From: Candidatus Auribacterota bacterium
Lineage (GTDB): Bacteria; Auribacterota; Tritonobacteria; UBA1439
DNA: 8,469 nt
NCBI GenBank assembly: GCA_026391995.1
Contig: JAPLCY010000323.1
Span: forward strand, 1-8,469
Direction of reading: 5' to 3'
Made by a program: the position numbers and the translations under genes. How positions within the stretch are numbered: the first letter of the stretch is position 1; each line of letters starts with the position of its first letter. Positions 1-7,670 of the stretch are shown here, one piece after another. The notes under the pieces are model-generated. The model was not told where the DNA came from. It did not search any database and saw only the letters and a list, made by a program, of their open reading frames with translations.

Positions 1-131
1 TTCGCGAGGCCGGCGGGCGCGTCAGCAATTACTCAGGCGCCCCGTTCAATCCGTTCCTTAAAGAGGTCCTCGCCAGCAACGGCCTGATCCACGACGCCCT
101 GCTCTACTGTATACGGGGACACTCTTTGTAA
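1..131 (+). CDS. Inositol monophosphatase family protein, C-terminal fragment
   Basis: The plus-strand frame beginning at base 3 reads REAGGRVSNYSGAPFNPF, then KEVLASNGLIHDALL, and stops at TAA 129-131. The pattern AGG-x-V-x(3)-x-G-x-P-F followed by A-S-N-G-x-I-H-x-x-L-L is the C-terminal signature of the inositol monophosphatase superfamily (SuhB, histidinol-phosphatase HisN, CysQ), Mg-dependent enzymes that remove phosphate from small sugar or nucleotide phosphates. The catalytic metal-binding motifs lie outside the window, so the substrate cannot be named. The start is off the left edge. The gene converges on the ligase gene, with 97 bp between the two stop codons. The last residues (CIRGHSL) are not family-like and may be read-through into adjacent sequence. 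Family assignment is fairly safe; the exact enzyme is unknown. Confidence 0.75.
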   Translation, partial: REAGGRVSNYSGAPFNPFLKEVLASNGLIHDALLYCIRGHSL

Positions 132-228
132 CATTCTTATAATCAAGTAGATACAATCAAATAATCAGCGCGTCTCACAGCGATCAGCGTCACTTCCCTG
201 TATTCGATGACCGGAGAAACCGTCTCTG
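132..228. other. Convergent intergenic gap
   Basis: This AT-richer stretch lies between the phosphatase-family stop on the plus strand and the ligase stop on the minus strand. An imperfect hairpin (ACCGG with CCGGT arms, inner AGAGA/TTTCT) spans about 211-235 and overlaps the ligase stop, but no T-run follows it on either strand, so it is at best a weak terminator. A TATAAT hexamer at 138-143 has no matching -35 and no downstream plus-strand gene. I see no RNA gene or repeat here. Confidence 0.4.
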
Positions 229-2304
229 CTACCGGTTCTTTAATTCCTTGATACGCTGCTCTACCATCGACATGAGGGTACCATACTCGGCGGTGGTGTG
301 GCGGCGGATCCTTCTGGGAGCGCGTTCGAGGGTGGCGATAAGATCCCTGCTCTGTTCGAATCCATTGATGGCCTCCGGGATGTTCCCTGTCTTCTCATGC
401 CAGGACCCCCGGAGCATGAGGTAGTCCACGTCGTAGGGATTGCACGCGATGGCCCTATCAAGCGCCGCGAGCGCCTGACGCGCCCGCGGACGGTCCATTC
501 CCTCCCGCGACGCCCTCCAGTACGCGGCGGCGAGTTGAAACTGATAACCCGGCATCCCCTCCGCCATGCCGGCAATGCGCTCATACATTGCGAGCGAGCG
601 GTCGCCCTTCCCCCCCCGCTCGAGTATGCCCGCATGCGCGCTCATATAGACCGCGTTCCCGGGCTGCAGTGACACCGCGTTTTGTATCGCTGCCGCCGCC
701 TCCCCTCCAGCTCCCTCGCGCTCGCACCTCTCCGCCTCAAGGCGGTACCGTTCGGCAAGCGCCCGCGGCTCGACCCATGCCCCTATCGCACACAGGACCG
801 CCGTCGAGGCAAGCACACACGCCGTCCGCGTGAGAACCCTTTGCCGATGATCGCCCGCAGCCATCGTCACCCCCATGCCGGCGAGCACCCAGATCGTGAA
901 CGTGATCCCGGGGACATGGAGGTCGACATCCACGGCGGAGTGAAGGAGAAAGGCGCCGATGGCCACGCACACGGCCGTCGGGAATGCCCCGCCGCACCGT
1001 GCCCCACGCATAATCGAAGCAAGCAGCACGCCCCACATCACCAGAAACGCGACAAGCCCGAACACGCCGCTCTCAGCGGCGAGGCTGAAATATGCGCTGT
1101 GGGCGAGCCTCCCCTCCTCCGCGAGAGGGCCGCGGTAGAGGGGATAGGCGCCGGGAAATCCGCCGATCCCGATGCCCGCGAGCGGATTGTCTCTCCACAT
1201 ACGCGCGGCCGCAGACCAGTAATCGCCGCGCGCGCCGGCGCTGTCGAGCATTCCCTGCGGAATTGCGGCGGCCCGGAATGCCGCCCAGCCCATGAGGAAG
1301 GCAATCAGCACAATCAGTGCCGCCAGCCGCTGCCTGCCACCAATGGTGAGAACGATGACCAGCGCAGATGCCACAAGCGCGAGATATGCGCCCTCGGATG
1401 ATGTCAGCCACAGTGCATACACCGGGGCGAGCAGGAGCGGCGCGCACAAAAGGCACATCACACGACGGTTTCTGCCCGCGGCCAGCTTCAGACCCGCAAC
1501 GAGGGCGACCACGGCGGCGCAGAGCGAAGCGATCAACAACGGTTTTGCCGCGAGATCGGCGAAAAGCCCGCCCGCGATAAGCGCCGCCGGGATCACCGCG
1601 AGATACGTGCCGGCCGCCGCATCGAAGAGGTCCCTCTCCCGCCAGAAGAAGATCGAGGCGATCAGGGGGATCATTACGATCAGATATCCGGCGAAGGCAT
1701 TCGGGAAGAAAAAGGTGGAGGAGACGGCGCTCGAAAAAACCCTGCTCAGGAAGGGCGAATTCCTGTCCCCCTGCTTCGCCAGGTCGCCGAGCAGGGCCCG
1801 CGTCCCTTCGAGCCCCCACACCGACTGGTAGATGGCGTAAAGGCTGACGATGAAAACGCCGCCAAACAGCGCAATCCAGAGGACGCTCCTGACAGCCTCG
1901 CGTTCGGCGAACCGCCTCGCGCAGAAGTAGGCCGCGGTGCACCCCGCCATCTGCGCGACAAAGTCAGCGCTGAGCCAGGTCCGCCCCTTGACAACGGCGT
2001 GGAGGCAGATGATTACGAAGAACCCGGCAACATACCAGTCCGCGGTCGCCATGCGCCATGGGTCCCCCGGAGACAGGGCGCAGAGGATGAGGGCTGCCGC
2101 AAGGATCAGCGAGAGCGGGAGCAGGAGGAAAAAGTTGCTCTCGGGGGCCATGACGCCGCACCAGAGAATCCGCGCCAGAAGGACGCAGCCAAAGGCGAGG
2201 CACAGCGCAATCCACGCCCGCTCGTAATGCCTCGCAGAGTGAGTACACCCACCACCCTCAAGGGGGGAGGGAATGTATTTAAGGGTGCTCCATAACTGTC
2301 CCAT
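229..2304 (-). CDS. O-antigen ligase/polymerase (Wzy/WaaL-like) with C-terminal TPRs
   Basis: This 691-residue protein has many hydrophobic segments from about residue 29 to 510, then a soluble tail. The segment PNAFAGYL (201-208) and the region 367-425 (MWRDNPLAGIGIGGF, then AHSAYFSLAAESGVFGL) match the Wzy_C / O-antigen ligase pattern, including a periplasmic loop and the His402/Glu411 pair in H-S-x(5)-L-x(2)-E-x-G-x-x-G. Such proteins polymerise lipid-linked repeat units or transfer the glycan to an acceptor; sequence alone does not separate the two. Residues about 515-655 look like tetratricopeptide repeats (for example AAAAIQNAVSLQPGNAVYMS and ALAALDRAIACNPYDVDYLM), suggesting a partner-binding domain. 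The ATG at 2304 lies 27 bp after the preceding stop, with only a weak GAGCGGG upstream. Residues 11-19 (IPSPLEGGG) are encoded by a dispersed repeat; no better start exists before the first membrane segment. Confidence 0.85.
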   Translation of the reverse strand: MGQLWSTLKYIPSPLEGGGCTHSARHYERAWIALCLAFGCVLLARILWCGVMAPESNFFLLLPLSLILAAALILCALSPGDPWRMATADWYVAGFFVIICLHAVVKGRTWLSADFVAQMAGCTAAYFCARRFAEREAVRSVLWIALFGGVFIVSLYAIYQSVWGLEGTRALLGDLAKQGDRNSPFLSRVFSSAVSSTFFFPNAFAGYLIVMIPLIASIFFWRERDLFDAAAGTYLAVIPAALIAGGLFADLAAKPLLIASLCAAVVALVAGLKLAAGRNRRVMCLLCAPLLLAPVYALWLTSSEGAYLALVASALVIVLTIGGRQRLAALIVLIAFLMGWAAFRAAAIPQGMLDSAGARGDYWSAAARMWRDNPLAGIGIGGFPGAYPLYRGPLAEEGRLAHSAYFSLAAESGVFGLVAFLVMWGVLLASIMRGARCGGAFPTAVCVAIGAFLLHSAVDVDLHVPGITFTIWVLAGMGVTMAAGDHRQRVLTRTACVLASTAVLCAIGAWVEPRALAERYRLEAERCEREGAGGEAAAAIQNAVSLQPGNAVYMSAHAGILERGGKGDRSLAMYERIAGMAEGMPGYQFQLAAAYWRASREGMDRPRARQALAALDRAIACNPYDVDYLMLRGSWHEKTGNIPEAINGFEQSRDLIATLERAPRRIRRHTTAEYGTLMSMVEQRIKELKNR
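2248..2272. repeat. GC-rich palindromic repeat, copy 1 (inside the ligase start)
   Basis: On the minus strand the sequence TCCCTCCCCCCTTGAGGG followed by TGGTGGG encodes IPSPLEGGG. It has short inverted arms (CCCTC 2255-2259, GAGGG 2267-2271) and resembles the longer copy at 7924-7963, which reads SPPPPEGGG in the same sense. This class of C-run/G-run palindrome is a common dispersed intergenic repeat in bacteria. Here it sits inside the 5' coding end of the ligase gene. Similarity was judged by eye over about 25 bases. Confidence 0.5.
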
Positions 2305-2331
2305 TACGCCCGCTCAATCCCGCACAAAGGT

Positions 2332-3498
2332 TCACCCGCTGGCCGCATCATTGTCCCTCCGGCATTCCCCGACATACTCAAGTATCGCCACTACCAGCAA
2401 CACGAGCGCGGTCTGCGCGAAGACAATGAGCCCCCCCGCCCATCCCACGCGCGGCAGGAAAGTCGCCGAGAGACCCGTGCAGAGCGTCAGCAGATAGATG
2501 AACCAGGCCGCCCCCCTGACCGGCATGCCGAGCGCGAGGAGGCGATGCGAGAAGTGCCGCCGGTCGGCCTTGAATATGCTCTCGCCGTGCGAAACCCTGA
2601 TCAGGATCACGGAGAGGGTGTCGTAGAGGGGCACCGCGAGGATCACCAGAGGCATGAGGACGGCGAGTGGCCCCGCCGCGGAGGGCTCGTAATAGGTCTG
2701 GAGGATGCTCATCACCGCGATGAAGTAGCCGATGAACATGCTGCCGGCGTCGCCCATGAAGACCGAGGCCGGATGCCTGTTATACTTCAGGAAACCCATG
2801 AGCGCGCCGATGAACGCCGCCAGCAGCACCGCGATGAAGTAGTGCCCCTGTGCGGCGGATACCCCGAAGAACACCGCCGAGGCCACCACCGCCACCCCCG
2901 CACAAAGCCCGTCCATGTTGTCAAGGAGGTTGAAGGCGTTGGTGATCAGGATGATCCAGATGAGGGTGGCCGCCGCGCTAAAGGCGAAGCCCGGGACAAA
3001 AAGGGTGATGCGCACGTGCAACGCGATCATGACCATCGCCACCAGGATCTGACCGAGCAGCTTCACACGCGGAGCCAGCTCTCGAAAGTCGTCCCAAAGG
3101 CCGATCAGGAAGATAACGAGCCCCCCGAGCCCGATGGTCCCCAGCTTCGGGAGAACCGACAGCGCCCCGGGGAGATACCCCGCATACGGGGCGGGAATGA
3201 GTGCGGCGCATGCGGAAAAATGAGTGGCACACAGGACAAGGCACGATGGGAGCGCGACAGTCAACGCGAGGGCGCCAAAAATGGCCGCGCCGCCGAAGAG
3301 TGGGATTGGGCGCTGCTGCGGCTTCCGCTCCCCCGGGCTGTCAACAAGCCCCCATGCCAGAGCGGCCCGGCGGCCTATCGGGGTAAAGAGAAGGCCAAGG
3401 CCAAGGGCGATGCCAAATGTACATGCGTACAGGATCAGCCACATATATGGATTAGTGTAGAACCTCTGGACGGCTTTGTAAACAGCCAAGGGCGGCAT
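2332..3498 (-). CDS. Undecaprenyl-phosphate sugar-1-phosphate transferase (WecA/TagO/MraY family)
   Basis: This 388-residue polytopic membrane protein should move a sugar-1-phosphate, probably N-acetylhexosamine, from a UDP-sugar to undecaprenyl phosphate, the first step of lipid-linked glycan assembly. All family motifs are visible: DSPGERKPQQRPIPLFGG (53-70), the Asp pair in GLWDDF (133-138), NAFNLLDNMDGL (187-198), FLKYNRHPASVFMGDAGS (236-253), and the cytoplasmic ADRRHFSHRL (311-320). Length and hydrophobic pattern fit WecA/TagO better than MraY, and the polysaccharide neighbours agree. The ATG at 3498 is the first start after an in-frame TGA and has AAAGGG very close upstream; Met19, just before the first membrane segment, is an alternative. 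It follows the upstream glycosyltransferase by 79 bp, a gap with only a weak promoter-like TTGGTT/TATATG pair, and precedes the ligase by 27 bp. Sugar specificity is not decidable. Confidence 0.92.
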   Translation of the reverse strand: MPPLAVYKAVQRFYTNPYMWLILYACTFGIALGLGLLFTPIGRRAALAWGLVDSPGERKPQQRPIPLFGGAAIFGALALTVALPSCLVLCATHFSACAALIPAPYAGYLPGALSVLPKLGTIGLGGLVIFLIGLWDDFRELAPRVKLLGQILVAMVMIALHVRITLFVPGFAFSAAATLIWIILITNAFNLLDNMDGLCAGVAVVASAVFFGVSAAQGHYFIAVLLAAFIGALMGFLKYNRHPASVFMGDAGSMFIGYFIAVMSILQTYYEPSAAGPLAVLMPLVILAVPLYDTLSVILIRVSHGESIFKADRRHFSHRLLALGMPVRGAAWFIYLLTLCTGLSATFLPRVGWAGGLIVFAQTALVLLVVAILEYVGECRRDNDAASG

Positions 3499-3577
3499 CG
3501 CCCTTTGTCAGGCACATGCATATATTAGGAAGCTGTCCTGAACCAATCTTCATCAAATCGCCACGCCCCTCAGTGCC

Positions 3578-4768
3578 TCACCCGAGCCCCTTCTCCCGCA
3601 ACAGTCCCTCGTAGAGCCCCTCGATCCGTCTGACCATGGTCTCGACGGAGAAGTCGGCGGGAAGGGATATCCTCCCCTCTTCTCCCATTCGCCGCCGCAG
3701 CGCAACATCGCCGAGGAGACGAATCACCCGCTCCGCTGCTGCCGCATAATCTCCGGCCGGGACCAGGAATCCGCTGACACCGTCGCGGACCAGCTCGCCG
3801 GCTCCCCCGACATCGGACGCCACCACGGGCAGCCCCGCCGCCATTGCCTGGGGGATCGTCCGCGGCAGTCCCTCCCAGAGAGAGAGCAGCACGAATATGT
3901 CCATGGACTTCACAAGCTCCGGCACGTCCCTCCTCAAGCCCACAAGCCTGACCCTGTCCGCGATGCCGAGCTGGCCGATCATCCCCTCCACCTCACCGCG
4001 CAACGGCCCGTCGCCCACGTAAAGAAAATTCACTCGCGGCACGCGCTTCAGCACGGCCGCGGCCATCTCCATAAAAAGCATGGGCGCCTTCTGAGGCGAG
4101 AGGCGGCCCACGGAGCCGACCACCGGGAGGCCGGGCTCGAGATCGAATATTTTCCTGATCCGCTCCCTGTCCCCGGCGGCGCGCGCCGCCGTTCGGAGGT
4201 CAATTGCGCTATGGATCGTGACAAACTTTTCCTTCGGAGCGATTCCCAGATCCACGCCCGTATTCGCGTCGCGTTCGCTCACCGTGATCAGCCGGTCGGT
4301 GAAACGCCCGCAGGTACGTTCGAGCGTGACATAGAGACGCTTTCGCGCGCGCCCCATCCCGTCATGGAACCCCCACCCGTGCACGGTATGCACGATAACA
4401 GGCACGCCCGCGAGCCGCGCGGCAAGCCGCCCCAGGATACCGGCCTTCGAGCTGTGCGTGTGCACGATCCGGTACCGCCCCTTCCTCATCAACCGGCGGA
4501 GGGCGATGAGCGCAATCAGGTCCTTCAGCGGGTTCAGCTCTCGCCCGAGCGAGCGGAGGACGGTGAACCCCACCATGGAGCGGTCGATCGTCGAGACAAG
4601 TTCGCCCTCGCTACCGAGTTGGGGCCCGGCGACCAGGTCGACGTCGTACCGCGAACGGTCGAGGCGGTGGCAGGTATCGATCGTGTTTTCCTGCGCCCCG
4701 CCCACGATGAGGCGCGTGATAACGTGCAGGACGCGCACGCGGTCCTCATGGTGTGATTCGTTGCTCAC
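3578..4768 (-). CDS. Glycosyltransferase family 4 (GT-B fold)
   Basis: The product is 396 residues from a GTG start. The N-terminal half has the acceptor-side glycine loop VITRLIVGGAQ (16-26) and HTHSSKAGILGRLAARLAGVP (103-123). The C-terminal half has the nucleotide-sugar domain: SVGRLSPQKAP (219-229), LYVGDGPLRGEVE (249-261) and FVLLSLWEGLPRTIPQAMAAG (292-312). The E-x7-E motif of GT4 is E299-x7-Q307, so the second Glu is Gln. A retaining, NDP-sugar-using enzyme acting in the cytoplasm on a lipid-linked glycan is likely. The frame is open to 5104, but everything before Val113 of that frame overlaps the asparagine synthase. GTG 4768 sits 2 bp after the asnB stop, has AGGGGG (4779-4784) 10 bp upstream, and begins the Rossmann-like strand at the right distance. 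Translational coupling to asnB is likely. Donor and acceptor are unknown. Confidence 0.88.
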   Translation of the reverse strand: MSNESHHEDRVRVLHVITRLIVGGAQENTIDTCHRLDRSRYDVDLVAGPQLGSEGELVSTIDRSMVGFTVLRSLGRELNPLKDLIALIALRRLMRKGRYRIVHTHSSKAGILGRLAARLAGVPVIVHTVHGWGFHDGMGRARKRLYVTLERTCGRFTDRLITVSERDANTGVDLGIAPKEKFVTIHSAIDLRTAARAAGDRERIRKIFDLEPGLPVVGSVGRLSPQKAPMLFMEMAAAVLKRVPRVNFLYVGDGPLRGEVEGMIGQLGIADRVRLVGLRRDVPELVKSMDIFVLLSLWEGLPRTIPQAMAAGLPVVASDVGGAGELVRDGVSGFLVPAGDYAAAAERVIRLLGDVALRRRMGEEGRISLPADFSVETMVRRIEGLYEGLLREKGLG

Positions 4769-4770
4769 AT

Positions 4771-6366
4771 TCAAAGCGCCCCCTGCCGCGCCGGCGCAGC
4801 GTCGATGAATTCGCGGTGCCAGAGCTCGAGGACCAGGAGCGCCCAGAGGCGGTAGCCGTGATCGATCCTTCCCTCCTGGTGTTCCGCCACGAGTTCGCGC
4901 ACGCGTCCTGGCTCGAAGTAGCCCCTCGACAGCGACCGGCCGTCCAGGAGAATATCCCGCAGGTATCCCGCGAGTTCGCCCCTGAACCATTCGCCGATCG
5001 GGACACCAAACCCCATCTTTCCGCGCCCAAGTATCTCGCGCGGGAGGAGGTCGGCAAAGGTGTCTTTCAGGATATGCTTGCTCCGGAAGTGCTTCAGCTT
5101 CCATGCGGCCGGAAGCGTCGCCGCGAACTCCACCAGCCGGTGGTCGAGGAACGGCGACCGCGCCTCAAGAGAATTGGCCATTGTCGCAATGTCCACCTTC
5201 ACGAGGAGATCCTCGGGCAGATAGCTGTGGAGATCCACGAAGAGGAGCCGCGAAAGCTCGTTGTCGGAACGGCATTCGTCGAAGAAACGGCCGAGATACT
5301 CCGGCGCCGGATGCCTCATGCTGAGTTGCCTCATCGCTTCCCCGTACAGCCCCCGGCGCCGGTCATCACCGAAATAGACGACATAGTCGAGATAGCGGTC
5401 CCTGCCATCGAGGGAGAGAGACCTGAAAAAGCGTGCCGCGCGGCCGAGCGGGGAGCCGCGCCGGGATCCCCTGAGGAGCCGTTCCCACACCCTCGACTGG
5501 AACCGTGCGGTGGGAATCTTCGCCACCGCGGCGGCGAGCCCGTATGCGAGATAGCGCGAATACCCCGCGAAGAGCTCGTCCCCGGCGTCGCCGTTCAAGG
5601 CCACCGTGACATGGCGTCGGCTCATCTCGGCGACATAGTAGGTCGGCAGGGCGGAGGAGTCGGCGAATGGCTCGCCGTAGTGCCGGACAAGTTTTGGTAG
5701 GAGATCCACCGCGCGGGGTTTCACGATAAATTCGTGATGCTCGGTCCCATAGCGCGCGGCGAGCATCCTGGCGAAGGGGAGTTCATTATAGCTTTGATCC
5801 TCGAATCCTATGGAGAAGGTCTTCACAGGGGAGTCGCTCAGCGAGCTCATGAGCGCGACCACGATGCTCGAGTCGATGCCGCCGGAGAGAAACGCACCGA
5901 GCGGCACATCGCTGATGAGCCGAAGTTTCGTGGCCTCGGTCAGCAGTTCGCGGAGGCGCTCCCTGCCCTCACCGTAGGTCATGCCGGCGGCGCGTTCGGG
6001 GTTCACTTCCCAGTAGCGCGTGACGGCCACTGTCCCCTTCTCGAACACCAGATAGTGCGCGGGGGGGAGCTTGCGGATATCTTCGAAGATAGATCTCGGC
6101 GACGGGATATATTGATAGGTGAGGTAAAGGTCGAGCGCCTGAAGGTCGATGCCGCGGCCGATGCCCGGCGCCAGGAGCATCGGCGCCACACCTGAGGCGA
6201 ACACGAAATCGCCCCCCTTGAAGCTGTAGAAAAACGGCTTCACGCCCAGGCGGTCTCGCGCGCAGAAGAGCCGGCGGTTCTTTCCGTCCCAGAGCGCGAA
6301 GGAGAACATCCCGCGCAGCCGCTCGAGGCAGCGGACCCCCATCTCTTCATAGAGATGCACGATCAC
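4771..6366 (-). CDS. asnB: Asparagine synthase (glutamine-hydrolysing), frame lacking its N-terminus
   Basis: AsnB enzymes hydrolyse glutamine in an N-terminal Ntn domain and pass ammonia to a C-terminal ATP-pyrophosphatase domain; sugar-locus homologues often amidate sugar acids. From the GTG at 6366 this frame gives 531 residues: the end of the glutaminase domain (RLRGMFSFALWD 16-27, RDRLGVKPFFY 37-47), the PP-loop SGGIDSS (161-167), DGDAGDELFAGYSRYLAYG-type synthase motif, SLEARSPFLDHRL and GKMGFGVPIGEWF near the end. The Cys2 nucleophile, HRGPD and GEIYN segments are absent. The family homology continues upstream of 6366 in this frame (GHRFTTRCDTE) to about 6399, where it stops; an in-frame TGA lies at 6418-6420. 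The missing start is found in another frame at 6397-6449. The usual FASE motif reads FASG (56-59). As written, the gene could make a synthase domain but no working glutaminase. Confidence 0.85.
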   Translation of the reverse strand: MIVHLYEEMGVRCLERLRGMFSFALWDGKNRRLFCARDRLGVKPFFYSFKGGDFVFASGVAPMLLAPGIGRGIDLQALDLYLTYQYIPSPRSIFEDIRKLPPAHYLVFEKGTVAVTRYWEVNPERAAGMTYGEGRERLRELLTEATKLRLISDVPLGAFLSGGIDSSIVVALMSSLSDSPVKTFSIGFEDQSYNELPFARMLAARYGTEHHEFIVKPRAVDLLPKLVRHYGEPFADSSALPTYYVAEMSRRHVTVALNGDAGDELFAGYSRYLAYGLAAAVAKIPTARFQSRVWERLLRGSRRGSPLGRAARFFRSLSLDGRDRYLDYVVYFGDDRRRGLYGEAMRQLSMRHPAPEYLGRFFDECRSDNELSRLLFVDLHSYLPEDLLVKVDIATMANSLEARSPFLDHRLVEFAATLPAAWKLKHFRSKHILKDTFADLLPREILGRGKMGFGVPIGEWFRGELAGYLRDILLDGRSLSRGYFEPGRVRELVAEHQEGRIDHGYRLWALLVLELWHREFIDAAPARQGAL

Positions 6367-6396
6367 TTCCGTATCGCAGCGCGTGGTGAAGCGGTG

Positions 6397-6449
6397 CCCT
6401 CCACCGGAGAAGCAGGATCACCATGGATAATGCCGCATATTCCGCACAT
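6397..6449 (-). pseudogene. Detached 5' end of the asparagine synthase gene
   Basis: ATG 6447-6449 opens a frame reading MCGICGIIHGDPASPVE, the expected AsnB N-terminus with catalytic Cys2. After about 17 codons it runs directly into the sequence that, one frame over, encodes GHRFTTRCDTEVIVHLYEE, which normally sits near residue 90. Read in its own frame the fragment soon becomes nonsense (GTASPRAAIRK, then stop). So about 70-75 codons (roughly 220 bp, of length 3n+1) are missing between about 6397 and 6405. The ATG lies 30 bp after the stop of the upstream glycosyltransferase, which is the spacing expected of the original operon. This may be a real deletion that inactivated the gene or an assembly collapse; the sequence cannot tell. 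Confidence 0.85.
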
Positions 6450-6479
6450 ATGACTACGGTCTCTGGTTGCGAGTATTGG

Positions 6480-7646
6480 TTACGGGCCGGAAGAAGCCCC
6501 GCGCCTATTCGAAAGAAGCGTCGCATAAAGCCGCTCATAGGCGCGGACCATCCGCTCCATCGAAAAATGCTCGAGCACGCGCGCCCGCCCCGCGCGCCCC
6601 ATCCGCTCCGCCAAGGGTCCGTCACGCAGCACCCGGAGGAGGGCGCCGGCGAGCGCCCCCGGGTCGCGCGCCGGCACCAGCAGGCCGGTCTCTCCATCCC
6701 GTACTATCTCCGGTACGCCCCCGACATTCGTCGCGACGACCGGCTTCCCCGCAGCCATCGCCTCGAGAAGAACATTAGGAAATCCCTCTTCGTGCGAGGC
6801 GAGCGCGACGCACTGCGACGCCCGTATGATCTCCATGCTGTCGCTCCGATTGCCCAGGAGAATCACATTATCCCCCAACCGGCCCGCGCCGATCGCCCGT
6901 TCAATGGCGGCGCGCTCCCTGCCGTCACCCACAAGGAGAAGCCGGAACCCGGGTATATCCCGTGCCACCAGTCCCGCGGCAGCGATAAGCTCCAGATGCC
7001 CCTTATAGGGAAAAAAGTTCGCCACACAACATGCCACCGGCCCCCTGATATCCCGTCCCGTGAGCGCCCTCCACCCCTGCACGGACCCGTCGGCCGGGAC
7101 ATTCACTCCATTATAGATCACCGAGATCTTCCGCGGGTCAATCCGCTCCCTCGCCACCGTGTCCCGCTGCACGGCCTCGGAGTTCGCCACCACGGCGTCC
7201 GCCCTGCGGTTGACCAGGTTCTCAAGCTGGCGCAGGAGGAATCGCCCCTCCTTGTAGCACCCAAGGCTCCTGCGACTCGTCACCAGGACTGGCACGCGCG
7301 CGAGCCGCGCCGCGAATCCGGCGGCCACGCACGCCATCGGCAAGATACCGTGGATAATATCAGGACGGACACACCGGGCCAGCCGCGCGAGCTCGCGCAT
7401 ATGCCGCCACAACAGCGCGGCGGCCACGGCCTTCTTCCGGTAGTTGATCGAGGGGGAGGCATGGACGGTGACGGGACTAGTGCGCGCCGCGAGTCTTGCG
7501 AGGAGAGGGCCCCCTCCGCGGAGGCAGCAGACGTGGGGCGAAAAACGCTCGGGGTCGAGGCCGCACACAAGCTCGACGAGCTGGCGCTCGGCTCCGCCGA
7601 GCTCGAGATTGATGATGACGTAGAGGACCTTCGCGGGCGTATCCAC
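6480..7646 (-). CDS. Glycosyltransferase family 4 (GT-B fold)
   Basis: The 388-residue product is a retaining NDP-sugar glycosyltransferase of the WaaG/PimA/WbpH type. Visible features are the N-terminal INLELGGAERQLVEL (12-26), the acceptor-domain PDIIHGILP (95-103), the linker VIYNGVN (177-183), the donor-domain ANFFPYKGHLELIAAA (209-224), LLLVGDGRERAAIE (236-249) and a complete E-x7-E motif in EEGFPNVLLEAMAAGKPVVAT (Glu287 and Glu295). Three neighbouring Cys pairs (40-41, 206-207) have no known role. The GTG at 7646 is the first start after an in-frame TGA two codons upstream, and no strong ribosome site precedes it; no ATG fits before the first strand. It lies 38 bp after trm112 and 30 bp before the original asnB ATG, so it is probably part of one transcript with both. 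The donor sugar cannot be deduced. Confidence 0.9.
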   Translation of the reverse strand: MDTPAKVLYVIINLELGGAERQLVELVCGLDPERFSPHVCCLRGGGPLLARLAARTSPVTVHASPSINYRKKAVAAALLWRHMRELARLARCVRPDIIHGILPMACVAAGFAARLARVPVLVTSRRSLGCYKEGRFLLRQLENLVNRRADAVVANSEAVQRDTVARERIDPRKISVIYNGVNVPADGSVQGWRALTGRDIRGPVACCVANFFPYKGHLELIAAAGLVARDIPGFRLLLVGDGRERAAIERAIGAGRLGDNVILLGNRSDSMEIIRASQCVALASHEEGFPNVLLEAMAAGKPVVATNVGGVPEIVRDGETGLLVPARDPGALAGALLRVLRDGPLAERMGRAGRARVLEHFSMERMVRAYERLYATLLSNRRGASSGP

Positions 7647-7670
7647 GGCTCACGCGCGCCTGAGTGGACA

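Noticed and set aside
115..143. Plus-strand promoter at the TATAAT hexamer (138-143)
   Set aside because: No -35 element at the right distance and no plus-strand gene downstream.
2545..3528. Plus-strand open frame of 327 codons opposite the WecA-like gene
   Set aside because: Highly charged, low-complexity translation without motifs; the minus strand carries all WecA/MraY signatures.
4769..5104. N-terminal extension of the second glycosyltransferase to 508 residues
   Set aside because: The extra 112 residues overlap the asparagine synthase C-terminus in another frame and look nothing like a GT4 N-terminus; GTG 4768 with an upstream AGGGGG is preferred.
4753..5700. Plus-strand open frame of 315 codons opposite asnB
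   Set aside because: Antisense shadow; the opposite strand encodes the PP-loop and other synthase motifs.
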